Assembly: GCA_946414075.1 (NCBI GenBank)
Contig: CAMKNA010000009.1
Span: 1-64,000, forward strand
Reading direction: 5' to 3'
Origin: an uncultured Fibrobacter sp.
GTDB taxonomy: Bacteria; Fibrobacterota; Fibrobacteria; Fibrobacterales; Fibrobacteraceae
Length of the DNA stretch: 64,000 nucleotides
Shown here: positions 48,913 to 57,814 of the stretch, piece after piece
Layout of the letters: each line of letters opens with the position of its first letter
How positions within the stretch are numbered: the first letter of the stretch is position 1
Notes under the pieces: generated by a model
What the model was told of the DNA's origin: nothing
Database searches by the model: none
The model's input: the letters and a program-made list of their open reading frames with translations, nothing else
Made by a program: the position numbers and the translations under genes

Positions 48913-49398
48913 ATGAAAAAGCTTTTGATTCTCTTTGTGGCAGTGGTTTCTGGCGTTTTCGTGGCCTGCGGCCCCTCCAAGCAGGAAATATTGGAAATGT
49001 CGGACAGTCGTGACATCATCATTGAGGTCCGTCAGGTGTTGAACGACTCCATCAGCCTGATGATTGGCAACACCCTTTACCTGAACAGCAAGCAGGTGAT
49101 TGGCGACAACCTGTTCCCCCTGTTGGTGAGCACCCGCGACCCGCAAGAGATCGAGCGTCTGACGGCCACCGATGTGGTTGGTAGCCCCGAAGACCTGCTT
49201 AAGTACCTGCGCTTCTCTTCGCCGGACATGGTGAACTTCGGTATCGTTATCGGCGAGACCGCCTACAACGAAATCGGGTTTGACGAGAACCATGTGGTGG
49301 AAACCCTGAAGAACATCTTTATCAAGGTGGACGGCGGTTCCCTGATCCTTTTCCACGAAAAAGGCAGTGAACTCACCGACGCCAAGAAGCTATTTTAA
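48913..49398 (+). CDS. lipoprotein of unknown function
   Basis: A 161-residue protein with a lipoprotein signal peptide, MKKLLILFVAVVSGVFVACG, whose lipobox ends VFVAC (Cys19). The mature part is mostly helical and acidic. No family recognised. It has an AAGGA ribosome site and sits 34 bases after the NAT-like gene, with a TATATT box between, so it may be transcribed separately. It overlaps the convergent MATE gene by 9 bases at the 3' end. Confidence 0.72.
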   Translation: MKKLLILFVAVVSGVFVACGPSKQEILEMSDSRDIIIEVRQVLNDSISLMIGNTLYLNSKQVIGDNLFPLLVSTRDPQEIERLTATDVVGSPEDLLKYLRFSSPDMVNFGIVIGETAYNEIGFDENHVVETLKNIFIKVDGGSLILFHEKGSELTDAKKLF

Positions 49399-50775
49399 CT
49401 TCTTCAATTCATGCAGCAGCATGGCGAGCCCGATGAGGGCGGCGCCCACATCTGATATGGGCTGCGCAAGGAACACGCCCTTTAGCTCAAGGAAGCGGGG
49501 GAGTATCAGCAAGAAGGGTATCAGCAGGATCACCTGGCGGCACCCGTTCAGGAACATGGAACGCAGTGCCTTGCCCGTGCCCTGGAAAAAGCTCCCGGAC
49601 ACAAGTCCCAGGGGAATCATGAAGAATGCGGCCCCAAATAGTCTCATGGCCCAGGCGGCGGTCTCTTGCAGTTTCAGGTCGCCCGGTGCGAATGGCGCCA
49701 CCAGGGCTTCCGCCTGCCACATCATGATGGCCCAGGCCACAATCATGAAGCCGAAGGCGTAGATGAAGGTGAACTTCAGGGTCCCCTTGACTCGGGAATT
49801 CAGGCGGGCCCCGTAGTTGTAGCCGATAATGGGCTGGGTCCCATGGACAAATCCCAGCAGGGGCAGCAGCACGAAGGAGGCGATGCTGTTCACGATACCG
49901 AAGGCCGAAATCGCCATGTCGCCACCCGAAAGCACGCCCGTGTCGTGCAGGCTTATGTTTCCGTAAGTGGTGAGGCTCCATGCCAGGATGGCGTTCATCA
50001 GGCTGTTGCACAGCTGCATCAGTGAAGGGGGGATACCCAAGATGATAATCTTGCGCACATAGGCAAAGCGGAGCTTCATGTGGCGCCAGCGGATACGGAT
50101 GGGAGTGCCCTTCTTTACAAAGAACTGGGTGATGAGGGCGCTGGCGATAAGCTGGGAGCAGATGGTGGCCCAGGCGGCGCCTTCGATACCCCAGTGGAAC
50201 TTCATGATGAACAGCCAGTCCAGGATGATGTTGGAGACGGCGCCGATGACCTCGCGGAACATGGCCGTCTTGGGGTGGCCCATGGAGCGGATAAAGTGGT
50301 TCATGCCGGGGGCGATGGTCTGGAAAACCGCCCCGCAGAGCAAGATGCGCATGTAGCTAGACGCGACGGGCAGGGTCTGCTCGCTGGCCCCGAACAGCTT
50401 CAGCAGGGGCTCCATGAAGATCTCGCCCAGGGCGAAGGTGGTAAGGGCCATCAGGATCAGCAGCGAGAACGAGTTGTTCAGGATGATGCTAGCTTGTATG
50501 TACTTTTTCTGTCCGAGGCGGATGGCGAAGATGGTATTGCCGCCCACGCCGATCATCATGGACATGGCCATGATAAAGAGACAGATGGGGAAGCACAGGG
50601 TGATGCCCGCGATGCCGAGACTCCCCACACCCTGGCCCACGAAAAAACGGTCCACTATATTATATAGTGCATTCACCAGCATGCTGATAATGGCAGGCAC
50701 CGAAAACTGCAATACCAGTTTCGGGATGCTTGCGGTACCGAAGGAATTAAGGCGCTCGGAATTCAGTTTCGACAT
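49390..50775 (-). CDS. MATE-family multidrug/cation antiporter
   Basis: A 461-residue membrane protein with 12 spans. It starts with LNSFGTASIPKLVLQFSVPAIISMLVNALYNIVDRFFVGQGVG, the classic MATE opening, and repeats similar features in the second half (FGIVNSIASFVLLPLLGFVHGTQPIIGYNYGAR). It exports drugs or metabolites with Na+ or H+. Substrate not predictable. The -10 element TATATT ends 10 bases before the ATG. Divergent or independent of its neighbours. Confidence 0.92.
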   Translation of the reverse strand: MSKLNSERLNSFGTASIPKLVLQFSVPAIISMLVNALYNIVDRFFVGQGVGSLGIAGITLCFPICLFIMAMSMMIGVGGNTIFAIRLGQKKYIQASIILNNSFSLLILMALTTFALGEIFMEPLLKLFGASEQTLPVASSYMRILLCGAVFQTIAPGMNHFIRSMGHPKTAMFREVIGAVSNIILDWLFIMKFHWGIEGAAWATICSQLIASALITQFFVKKGTPIRIRWRHMKLRFAYVRKIIILGIPPSLMQLCNSLMNAILAWSLTTYGNISLHDTGVLSGGDMAISAFGIVNSIASFVLLPLLGFVHGTQPIIGYNYGARLNSRVKGTLKFTFIYAFGFMIVAWAIMMWQAEALVAPFAPGDLKLQETAAWAMRLFGAAFFMIPLGLVSGSFFQGTGKALRSMFLNGCRQVILLIPFLLILPRFLELKGVFLAQPISDVGAALIGLAMLLHELKKLK

Positions 50776-50803
50776 TTCGGCGCCAAATATAGCTTTTTAC
50801 AAC

Positions 50804-51685
50804 TTAAAAGGCCACCTGGTTCCGGCCGCCTTCCTTGGCGACATACAAAAGACGGTCGCATTCGGCGATAAGGTCCTCGATTTTCCCGATATTTTCACCC
50901 TGCTTGCTTGCAAGCCCAAGGGAGATGGTCACGGGAATGACCGTGTCCTTCCAGGAGAAACGGTGCCGTTCTACGGCCATGCGGAGCCGCTCTGCGCTCT
51001 TTTTGGCGTCCTCGATACCGATCCCGCTTAGGAGCAGCACGAATTCCTCGCCGCCATAACGGGCCAGCAGGTCGGATTCCCGCTTTTCCTCCTTGAGGAT
51101 GCGGGCGATTTCTTTCAGTACCATGTCGCCGCACTGGTGGCCCCAGGTGTCGTTCACACGCTTAAAGTGGTCGGCGTCCACCATGATGGCATGGATAAAG
51201 AAGTTGTTTCGGCGGGCAAGGGCCAGTTCCCCCAGGCTTCGGTCGAAGAAGTTCCTGCGGTTGGAAATCTTGGTAAGGGGGTCCATGGTGGCCGCCTCGT
51301 AGAGTTCCCTGTCAAAGGCCTCTTCGCTGGCGTCCTTGAAGTCGATTTTCAGCACATGCTTGCCCAGCTGGAGCCGGTTGTCGGAATCCAGAACCATCTT
51401 GGTAACCTGATTTCCGTCTACGAATGTGCCGTTGGTGCTTCCCAGGTCCTGGACGGTGACATTCTTGCCGTCAAAGGTCAGGCTGCAGTGCTTGCGGCTC
51501 ACCAGCTCGTCGTCTAGGCGGATATCGGCGTCCTGGCCCCGGCCTAGGATGACCGTGCCCTTTTCAAGGGCAATCTGCTTGAACTGGGTCTGGGGATACA
51601 GGATGATGAGATGCGGATGTAACTCCATGACCCTAAAGGGGATAGTGTTGCCCGGGGTGACGATGGTCTGGTCCAAATCCTGCAT
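50804..51685 (-). CDS. FHA-domain diguanylate cyclase
   Basis: A 293-residue cytosolic protein. Residues ~45-115 are an FHA phosphothreonine-binding domain (ILGRGQDADIRLDDELVSRKHCSL...DLGSTNGTFVDG). Residues ~130-293 are a GGDEF domain with active site ARYGGEEFVLLL. The RESD five residues upstream of GGEEF is a canonical inhibitory I-site (RxxD). It would make cyclic di-GMP when recruited to a phosphorylated partner. The gene has a GGAGC ribosome site. No response-regulator domain is present, so FHA is the input. Confidence 0.92.
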   Translation of the reverse strand: MQDLDQTIVTPGNTIPFRVMELHPHLIILYPQTQFKQIALEKGTVILGRGQDADIRLDDELVSRKHCSLTFDGKNVTVQDLGSTNGTFVDGNQVTKMVLDSDNRLQLGKHVLKIDFKDASEEAFDRELYEAATMDPLTKISNRRNFFDRSLGELALARRNNFFIHAIMVDADHFKRVNDTWGHQCGDMVLKEIARILKEEKRESDLLARYGGEEFVLLLSGIGIEDAKKSAERLRMAVERHRFSWKDTVIPVTISLGLASKQGENIGKIEDLIAECDRLLYVAKEGGRNQVAF

Positions 51686-51737
51686 AATTTTTGCTCCAAT
51701 TACGCCACTAATATAATAAAAAGTGGTTCTAAAACAT

Positions 51738-51777
51738 CATTCTGGAGTGCGGAGCACGACGGAATCCATTCGTTTTA
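51738..51777. repeat. hairpin repeat CATTCTGGAG...GACGGAATCCAT, copy 2
   Basis: It has the same flanks as 41539-41580, but the stem is GTGC-gga-GCAC (51747-51757) instead of GGTCC-gta-GGACC, so pairing is kept although the bases differ. It lies in the 235-base gap upstream of the giant gene. Confidence 0.75.
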
Positions 51778-51886
51778 TGTCTACGCTTTTGAAATAGCGA
51801 AAACTCAAAATGTGATTTTCGGCACTTTGTGACCTAAGTCGCAAAGCCGTTTCTGTCAATTATGTTATTTTTTATGCCAAAGGAGA

Positions 51887-51906
51887 GGGGGAGGACCGCC
51901 TTCCCC
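51887..51906 (+). promoter_or_regulatory. GC-rich hairpin in the leader of the giant secreted protein gene
   Basis: GGGGGAGG (51887-51894) pairs with CCTTCCCC (51899-51906) around ACCG. It ends just before the AGAGAGAGG ribosome site and 14 bases before the ATG at 51921. It could block or tune translation or stabilise the mRNA. Confidence 0.5.
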
Positions 51907-51920
51907 AGAGAGAGGTATTT

Positions 51921-54900
51921 ATGGAACGTAGATGGAACCTGGCTACCCTGATGGGGCTTGCCCTGCTATTTCTGGCATCTACAACTGCTGCTGCGGATAC
52001 GAACCCCGTGCAGGAACAGGAGACGATCCCCGGTGCCGTGCCCGGGAAAAAGTTCTGCTTCAGTTCGGTTGTGGATAACAATTGGATTGGACAGCTTGTG
52101 TTAAGCCAGCAGCCAAGTTCCTACGAGCCGCAGTTTTATACAGAGCCAGGGGATAGTTATGACATCCTTCATGAGGAGTACTGCTTTGACCTGTGGTACG
52201 ACAAATCGGGCGAAACCACTGATGTTTTGTCCTATTTGTCAAGCATAAACAATGGCGATGGATTGCAGAATATCTCGCTACAGTTGGGTACGGATATCGA
52301 CTTCGGTGGTGTCAATACGGATGGTAAATCCTGCTCGGCCTCCTTTATGCCCATTCCCTACCTGAGGTATGGCTCCTTCTTTGGAGATGGACACACCATC
52401 AAGAACCTGTGCTATATCGCCGATGAACCGAGTTCCGGTGTAGGTTTCTTTTCCGAAGCCATCGACGGAGCCTTCTATGATTTGAAATTTGAAAACGTCT
52501 ACTTCAAGGTGACCAGCGATGACCCGTCCTACAGTGTTCCGGTGGGCGTGGTCACGGGTAGTGTGGGATCTGCGGAATACGGATCCTCGTTTAGAAACAT
52601 CAATCTCAAGGATGTGAAGATAGTGGCTTCCCGGGCGGGTGGCCTTACGGGCCTTGCCGAAGGTGGGGCTCCACGCATTCGGAACATTTCAGGCGAGAAT
52701 ATCGAAATTGTCGCCACTACGGGTGTGATTCCCAATTCCGTGAGCTCAGGTGCATCCGTTACCGGTATGGGAATCTATTTGGGTGGCCTTGTGGGCATGG
52801 CGGATGCGGGTGTTTATGTCGAGAATGCTGGCATTACCGGACTGGATGTTCATTCGGACTTTGACTTCTACACAAAGGAGGAACCTCCTCCCTGTGCTTC
52901 TTCTATGGCTGCGGTAGAGGAACGGGTTGGCGGCTTGGTCGGTATTGCTCAAAATGGGCCTGTCGCTATCAGCAATACTTACACGGTCGGTAACATTTCA
53001 ATTCCTTCTGGGGCGTTGGACTCCGCCGGGAAAGGAAAAATCGGTTTCTTGGCCGGGTATGTGGCCCTTAATACTAATGGGGGCTATATTTTTGGAAACA
53101 ACTACCACTATGGTGAATCGGACTACCTGGCCAAGGACTTGCTGGGCTATATCTCCATAGATAACATAAGTTATGGTACCGATAGCTGGATAACGGTGTC
53201 GGTGAACTCGAGATTTAAACCAGGGGGACATAACTACCGCAATGCGATAAATAAGTATTTTTCACCCACGACAGATCTTGTCCCTCCCAATTACCAGCTA
53301 GCCATCCTTGACTATAGCAACTATGGTGGCTATTTGTCTGCCCAAAACATGAAGATAGATGACTTCGCCATCAATCTGAATAATCGAATAGAAATGTTGA
53401 AAGAGCACAACTTCTATGATTCGGAGACCTTCGTGCTCTGGTCTCGCAAGGATGGCGTAAACAATGGCCTTCCCGTGTTTGCCAACAAGAGTCTCAAGCC
53501 GTTCTACCTGATTTCCTTTATGGTTTCGGAAGAGGCCTACTCCAGCTTGTCCAGTACGGACAAGCAGAGCTGGGCAAAGGCCGGCGTGGAGGTGAATTCT
53601 GATGGTGCGTTTATCAGCATGTACACTGACTGCTCCGGCAAGATTACCAACAGTTCCTGGATGAAGGCTGCTACTGCGGTCATAGGGGATTCCCGCTATT
53701 GGAGCTACTATAACGAGGATGCTGGTAAGAATGTGCCGTTCGCCCTGAAGACATCGACCGTGTTCAACTCGAACATGGAACTGTCTCTCGCGTCGAGAAC
53801 CACAGTGGTGGTCCGTCACGGCTTCGTTGAATCGACCGACGAGGATACCTTCTATTCCCTAGACGAATATCCCACTTACATTGGTGAAGATGTCTACTTT
53901 ATGGGCACGCCGGCGAAAACGATTAGCAGCGATAGCGTCTGGACCAGGATTCCCTACCTTGCTACCTACAGCTATGGGGAGTACGGGTATTATGGATTCC
54001 GCCTTGCAAGGAAGTTGTGCTTTGACGATGTCTGCCGTTACGAAACCATACAGACGGATGGCACGGGCAAATTCTATGTCGACGCCCTTCCGCAACTCTC
54101 CAATGGGGATACGCTCTATGTAGTTTACGATGACAGCTATACGACTTATGACGAAGATACGGACCACAGTGCCCCCGGTGGATTCATGTTCGTGTCCGAC
54201 CTTCACGGTGGCATGTTTGACTCAGGTGTAGCCAATGTCCAGGCTTTTGGTGCGAATATCGATGGCGAAAGGGAACTTTATAGCGATTATATCGATTTGC
54301 TCATCGACACGCTGCCAACACCCCGCAGCCTGACCGAAATGCTTGGCTTGTTTAATGAACTGTCGGTACCGGTACCCTATTCGCCCTACTTGAAGGCGGA
54401 TTACCCGTCTACGACATGGGATAATGTGGACAACATCGTTGCTCTCGTGGTAGTGGGGTATATGAGCTCGTCGTCTGCCAAGGCCTGGATGAAAGAGGTG
54501 ATAAGTACATTGGCGAGTCCGTTTTACGACTATTCTTTCCCCACGGATACGCTTTCGGCCCTGGAGTCCCCTGCTACCATATTGGGTGAAATTAAGGCCA
54601 ATGACTCACAAACTCTTCGGTATGTCCGTTATGTGCGCTTGAATAAGAACGGCGAACTGGACCTGACTAACCTGATGGCTGCGTTGGAGTTTGCGAAGGA
54701 AAACTATCAGTACGAATACCCCATCTATGTGGGCTTCTTGCCAAAGATTTCGGATGTGGTTTACCGTGTCACATTTGATGCCAACTACAACCCGTACTAT
54801 AGGCCACCCTACATTGCTACGGAATGGAAAAACAAGAAAAAGCTAGAAGGCACCTACACCAAGGAAAATGCTAACGAGTCGTTCTTCAATGCGAACGAGT

Positions 54901-57716
54901 GGTATGTATTTAGGACGGATGCGTGCTATAACGGCTACTGGTCCAACGACAGTTACTTCTCAGATTTCGAAATTGCCAATTTCAACCAGTTGGAGGTGAT
55001 GGACTCCTCGTACTACACGGTGAATAAGGATGGCTCCAGGTCGATGACCCTTTATGCCGGTTGGGAAACGAATATAGACTATTGTGAAGAGATTGATGCT
55101 GGTTACCGAGTCACCTACGACGAACATGAAAATCGGATCTGGAACAACCGCATTATCAAGGACAACTCCGATTTGGGAAACATCGTGCTACAGCAAGTCT
55201 GGATGGGCGATACCTTGGAGCACAAGTCCGAGTCCCTGGACGAAGGGGTGACTGGGGTGTATGTTCCCTATGCCGACATGAACAGCTTCACATTCCAGGT
55301 CTATGCTGAAGGGTATCCGGGTTATGAGCTGGATGGCGACATCAAGTTCCGCTACATGGACTATAGCCGGCCCACGGGCGATAGCGATGGTAGCTTGACA
55401 ACCAGGAAGATTAAGGAAGGCGACACCTTGACCATCACTCCGGAAATGTACGAGGACATGGAGTTCTTTGCAGACTACACCTTCAAGAAGTTCAACATTG
55501 AATTCGTGACGCTCAAGAAGGATGTGCTCTATGGCGAGAACTCTTCCGCTACGGGTACCTATAGGCTCAAGTCCGAAGCCGATACCATTGATCTTCCCAA
55601 GTGGGTTTACACGGAAGAGCAGTGCGTGGTGGGCTGGACTGTACACCACGAATACATGGAACAGGATGAACCTATTTGGGAAGGTGGCGATGCCGACTGG
55701 AACCCCGATTGCATAGATGATCCTCACTGCGAATACAATAAACCTGACAATTGGGCTGTGTCTTTCGATGTCTTCGATTTTGCTCTGTCCGATGAATTGG
55801 ATAGGCAGGTCGGAAAGCGCGCGGAATGGTATCCCATGTATGCGTCATGGGTAGATGCACCGGTTTGCGTCAAGGAACTTGGCTACAAGCAGGCGAAGCT
55901 GGCTGTCGCCGAAAACGGCCTTGTGGAGTTCAAGGAACTGTTGCGCGATTCTACCGGCAAGGTGGTTGGCTCCCAGGTGCACAAGTTTGCCAAGGACAGC
56001 ACCATGCTCCTGCCTTCTGGCGTGAAGGGCTCGAACTTTGTTGTCCGTGGCGCTCCGTCGAAGGGCTATGTGCTGGATTCCCTGGTCATGATCCTGAATG
56101 GCAAGACTTCCGTGTATCACGAGGGCGATACCCTCAAGGGCAGCATCGCCGCGGCGACCTTCAAGGCGTACTTTATGCCGGAGAACCCCGTTCCCGCGAA
56201 GTTTGCCCAGGCCGACCTGCTTCAGTCCGGAAGTGCCGTACAGTTTAAGTATGCTACTAACGAGTTCGCGGCCAGCGGCGCCTCTGTCAAGATTGTCTTG
56301 GAAGACGACGACGGCAAGATTGTGGTCGATACGGTGATCAAGATTTCGAAGACGCCTTACGAGGGCTCCTGGGAACACTTCCCCCTGCGTGCCGGAACCT
56401 ACTTGCTGACGGCTACCGTCTCTAACAGCAGGTCTTCTGACTTGTTCGAGAAGGATTTCGAGGTGAAGTCCACCATCGCCTCCAAGAAGGATGGCTGGCA
56501 GATGCTCTCGCTATCCAATGTCATCATGGATTCCGTGACCTGGGATGACGACATCCGCTTCTACTGGTGGGATGATTCCAAGAACTATGGTACCTTCTGG
56601 CGTTACCAGAGGCTCATGGAAGAAGACGAAGTCGACTACCTGACGGGATACTGGTACAGTTCTCTGGAAGGCCGCCCGCTGGTAATGCGCAAGGATATGA
56701 AGCCGCCCAAATCTCCTGTAGAGTGGGACCTGGATAGCGTCTATACCGGCTGGAACATGGTGGCCAACCCCTACGGCTGGTATGTGGATCTCTATGGCGA
56801 GAACCAGGACAAGAAGGTTTCCGGTACCGAGAAGTCCGATGTGGAATTCTGGAGCTGGAACGACAGCCTGGGCGCCTACGAAGAAGTAGATGTGGTTGGT
56901 CCTTACGAGGCCGTATGGGCGAAGGTCAAGGGCCCCAGCAAGTGGAAACTGCCCTCTAAGCCTGAATTCGTAGCGAAGGTTGACGAGGATGGTAATGATT
57001 CCTTGATGCAGCCTCTGAAGAAGACGGTGAAGCTTGCTTCTAAGGGCAAGAACAGCTGGGCTATCCGGGCCATCCTGCGCGATGCCAAGGGCAAGCGCGA
57101 CGGCTGGAACATCATGGGCGTCTCCGAGTCGGGATGGTCTTCCGAAGAGCCTCCTTCCGGAATGGGCGACCATGTGAACCTGTCCATCAAGGACGGCAAC
57201 AGGCTTCTGGCCAAGTCCTTCAAGAAGGCCGCCGGAGACAGCTATGAATGGACCATCTCTCTGGACGCCTCCGGCGACCGTACGGGATACCTGCACTTCG
57301 AAGGCCTTGAAAATCTCAGGGCCGATGGACTCAAGGTGTTCGTGACGGTGGACGGAACCACCACCCAGATGGCGGAAAACGACACCCTGAAGGTCGCTAT
57401 CGGAAGTCTCGCCAAGACGGCGACAGTCCGCGTGGCGCCCACCGCCCGTACCGTCGTGGTTCAGAAGCTGAACGGGCTCCGTGCCTTCCAGTCGGGTAAC
57501 GCCCTCCAGGTGGGCTTCCAGGTCTCTGAAGGCCTGGCGGGTTCCCGCGCCTATGTGGAAATCCTCGACATGAATGGCAAGGTCCTGTCTTCTGTCTCTG
57601 GAACTGCGGTTTCTGGCTCTAACTCCATGACCCTGCAGGCGCCCAAGTCCGGCCTCTACATGGTCCGTGTCCGGGTGGGTAGCAAGCAGGCCGCCGGCTC
57701 CATTGCCGTGAAATAG
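51921..57716 (+). CDS. giant secreted protein with GLUG motifs, InlB-like repeats and T9SS-like C-terminal domain
   Basis: A 1,931-residue protein with a signal peptide (MERRWNLATLMGLALLFLAS..., cleavage about residue 25). Three GLUG-type motifs (GGLTGLAEGG, GGLVGMADAG, GGLVGIAQNG) lie around residues 235-355, as in adhesins. Around residues 950-1250 there are segments such as YRVTFDANYNPYY resembling Listeria-Bacteroides (InlB B) repeats. A beta-rich region near 1520-1750 contains many W/Y/D. The last ~75 residues (VEILDMNGKVLSSVSGTAVSG...GLYMVRVRVG) match the type A sorting domain used by type IX secretion. Likely a surface adhesin or substrate-binding protein; the gene has its own leader hairpin and terminator. 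Confidence 0.8.
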   Translation: MERRWNLATLMGLALLFLASTTAAADTNPVQEQETIPGAVPGKKFCFSSVVDNNWIGQLVLSQQPSSYEPQFYTEPGDSYDILHEEYCFDLWYDKSGETTDVLSYLSSINNGDGLQNISLQLGTDIDFGGVNTDGKSCSASFMPIPYLRYGSFFGDGHTIKNLCYIADEPSSGVGFFSEAIDGAFYDLKFENVYFKVTSDDPSYSVPVGVVTGSVGSAEYGSSFRNINLKDVKIVASRAGGLTGLAEGGAPRIRNISGENIEIVATTGVIPNSVSSGASVTGMGIYLGGLVGMADAGVYVENAGITGLDVHSDFDFYTKEEPPPCASSMAAVEERVGGLVGIAQNGPVAISNTYTVGNISIPSGALDSAGKGKIGFLAGYVALNTNGGYIFGNNYHYGESDYLAKDLLGYISIDNISYGTDSWITVSVNSRFKPGGHNYRNAINKYFSPTTDLVPPNYQLAILDYSNYGGYLSAQNMKIDDFAINLNNRIEMLKEHNFYDSETFVLWSRKDGVNNGLPVFANKSLKPFYLISFMVSEEAYSSLSSTDKQSWAKAGVEVNSDGAFISMYTDCSGKITNSSWMKAATAVIGDSRYWSYYNEDAGKNVPFALKTSTVFNSNMELSLASRTTVVVRHGFVESTDEDTFYSLDEYPTYIGEDVYFMGTPAKTISSDSVWTRIPYLATYSYGEYGYYGFRLARKLCFDDVCRYETIQTDGTGKFYVDALPQLSNGDTLYVVYDDSYTTYDEDTDHSAPGGFMFVSDLHGGMFDSGVANVQAFGANIDGERELYSDYIDLLIDTLPTPRSLTEMLGLFNELSVPVPYSPYLKADYPSTTWDNVDNIVALVVVGYMSSSSAKAWMKEVISTLASPFYDYSFPTDTLSALESPATILGEIKANDSQTLRYVRYVRLNKNGELDLTNLMAALEFAKENYQYEYPIYVGFLPKISDVVYRVTFDANYNPYYRPPYIATEWKNKKKLEGTYTKENANESFFNANEWYVFRTDACYNGYWSNDSYFSDFEIANFNQLEVMDSSYYTVNKDGSRSMTLYAGWETNIDYCEEIDAGYRVTYDEHENRIWNNRIIKDNSDLGNIVLQQVWMGDTLEHKSESLDEGVTGVYVPYADMNSFTFQVYAEGYPGYELDGDIKFRYMDYSRPTGDSDGSLTTRKIKEGDTLTITPEMYEDMEFFADYTFKKFNIEFVTLKKDVLYGENSSATGTYRLKSEADTIDLPKWVYTEEQCVVGWTVHHEYMEQDEPIWEGGDADWNPDCIDDPHCEYNKPDNWAVSFDVFDFALSDELDRQVGKRAEWYPMYASWVDAPVCVKELGYKQAKLAVAENGLVEFKELLRDSTGKVVGSQVHKFAKDSTMLLPSGVKGSNFVVRGAPSKGYVLDSLVMILNGKTSVYHEGDTLKGSIAAATFKAYFMPENPVPAKFAQADLLQSGSAVQFKYATNEFAASGASVKIVLEDDDGKIVVDTVIKISKTPYEGSWEHFPLRAGTYLLTATVSNSRSSDLFEKDFEVKSTIASKKDGWQMLSLSNVIMDSVTWDDDIRFYWWDDSKNYGTFWRYQRLMEEDEVDYLTGYWYSSLEGRPLVMRKDMKPPKSPVEWDLDSVYTGWNMVANPYGWYVDLYGENQDKKVSGTEKSDVEFWSWNDSLGAYEEVDVVGPYEAVWAKVKGPSKWKLPSKPEFVAKVDEDGNDSLMQPLKKTVKLASKGKNSWAIRAILRDAKGKRDGWNIMGVSESGWSSEEPPSGMGDHVNLSIKDGNRLLAKSFKKAAGDSYEWTISLDASGDRTGYLHFEGLENLRADGLKVFVTVDGTTTQMAENDTLKVAIGSLAKTATVRVAPTARTVVVQKLNGLRAFQSGNALQVGFQVSEGLAGSRAYVEILDMNGKVLSSVSGTAVSGSNSMTLQAPKSGLYMVRVRVGSKQAAGSIAVK

Positions 57717-57746
57717 GGCAATCGCTTACATTTGACTTACAAGTGA

Positions 57747-57773
57747 AGCTCCCGGTAAAATCGGGGGCTTTTT
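57747..57773 (+). terminator. terminator of the giant secreted protein gene
   Basis: AGCTCCCG (57747-57754) pairs with CGGGGGCT (57762-57769) around a 7-base loop and is followed by TTTTT. Confidence 0.88.
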
Positions 57774-57814
57774 CATTGCCATGAGCACCCATATTTTCTA
57801 CATTTGGGCCCACT

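Noticed and set aside
51921-57716. Prophage tail-fibre origin for the giant protein
   Set aside because: It has a signal peptide and a secretion sorting domain, and no phage genes are nearby.
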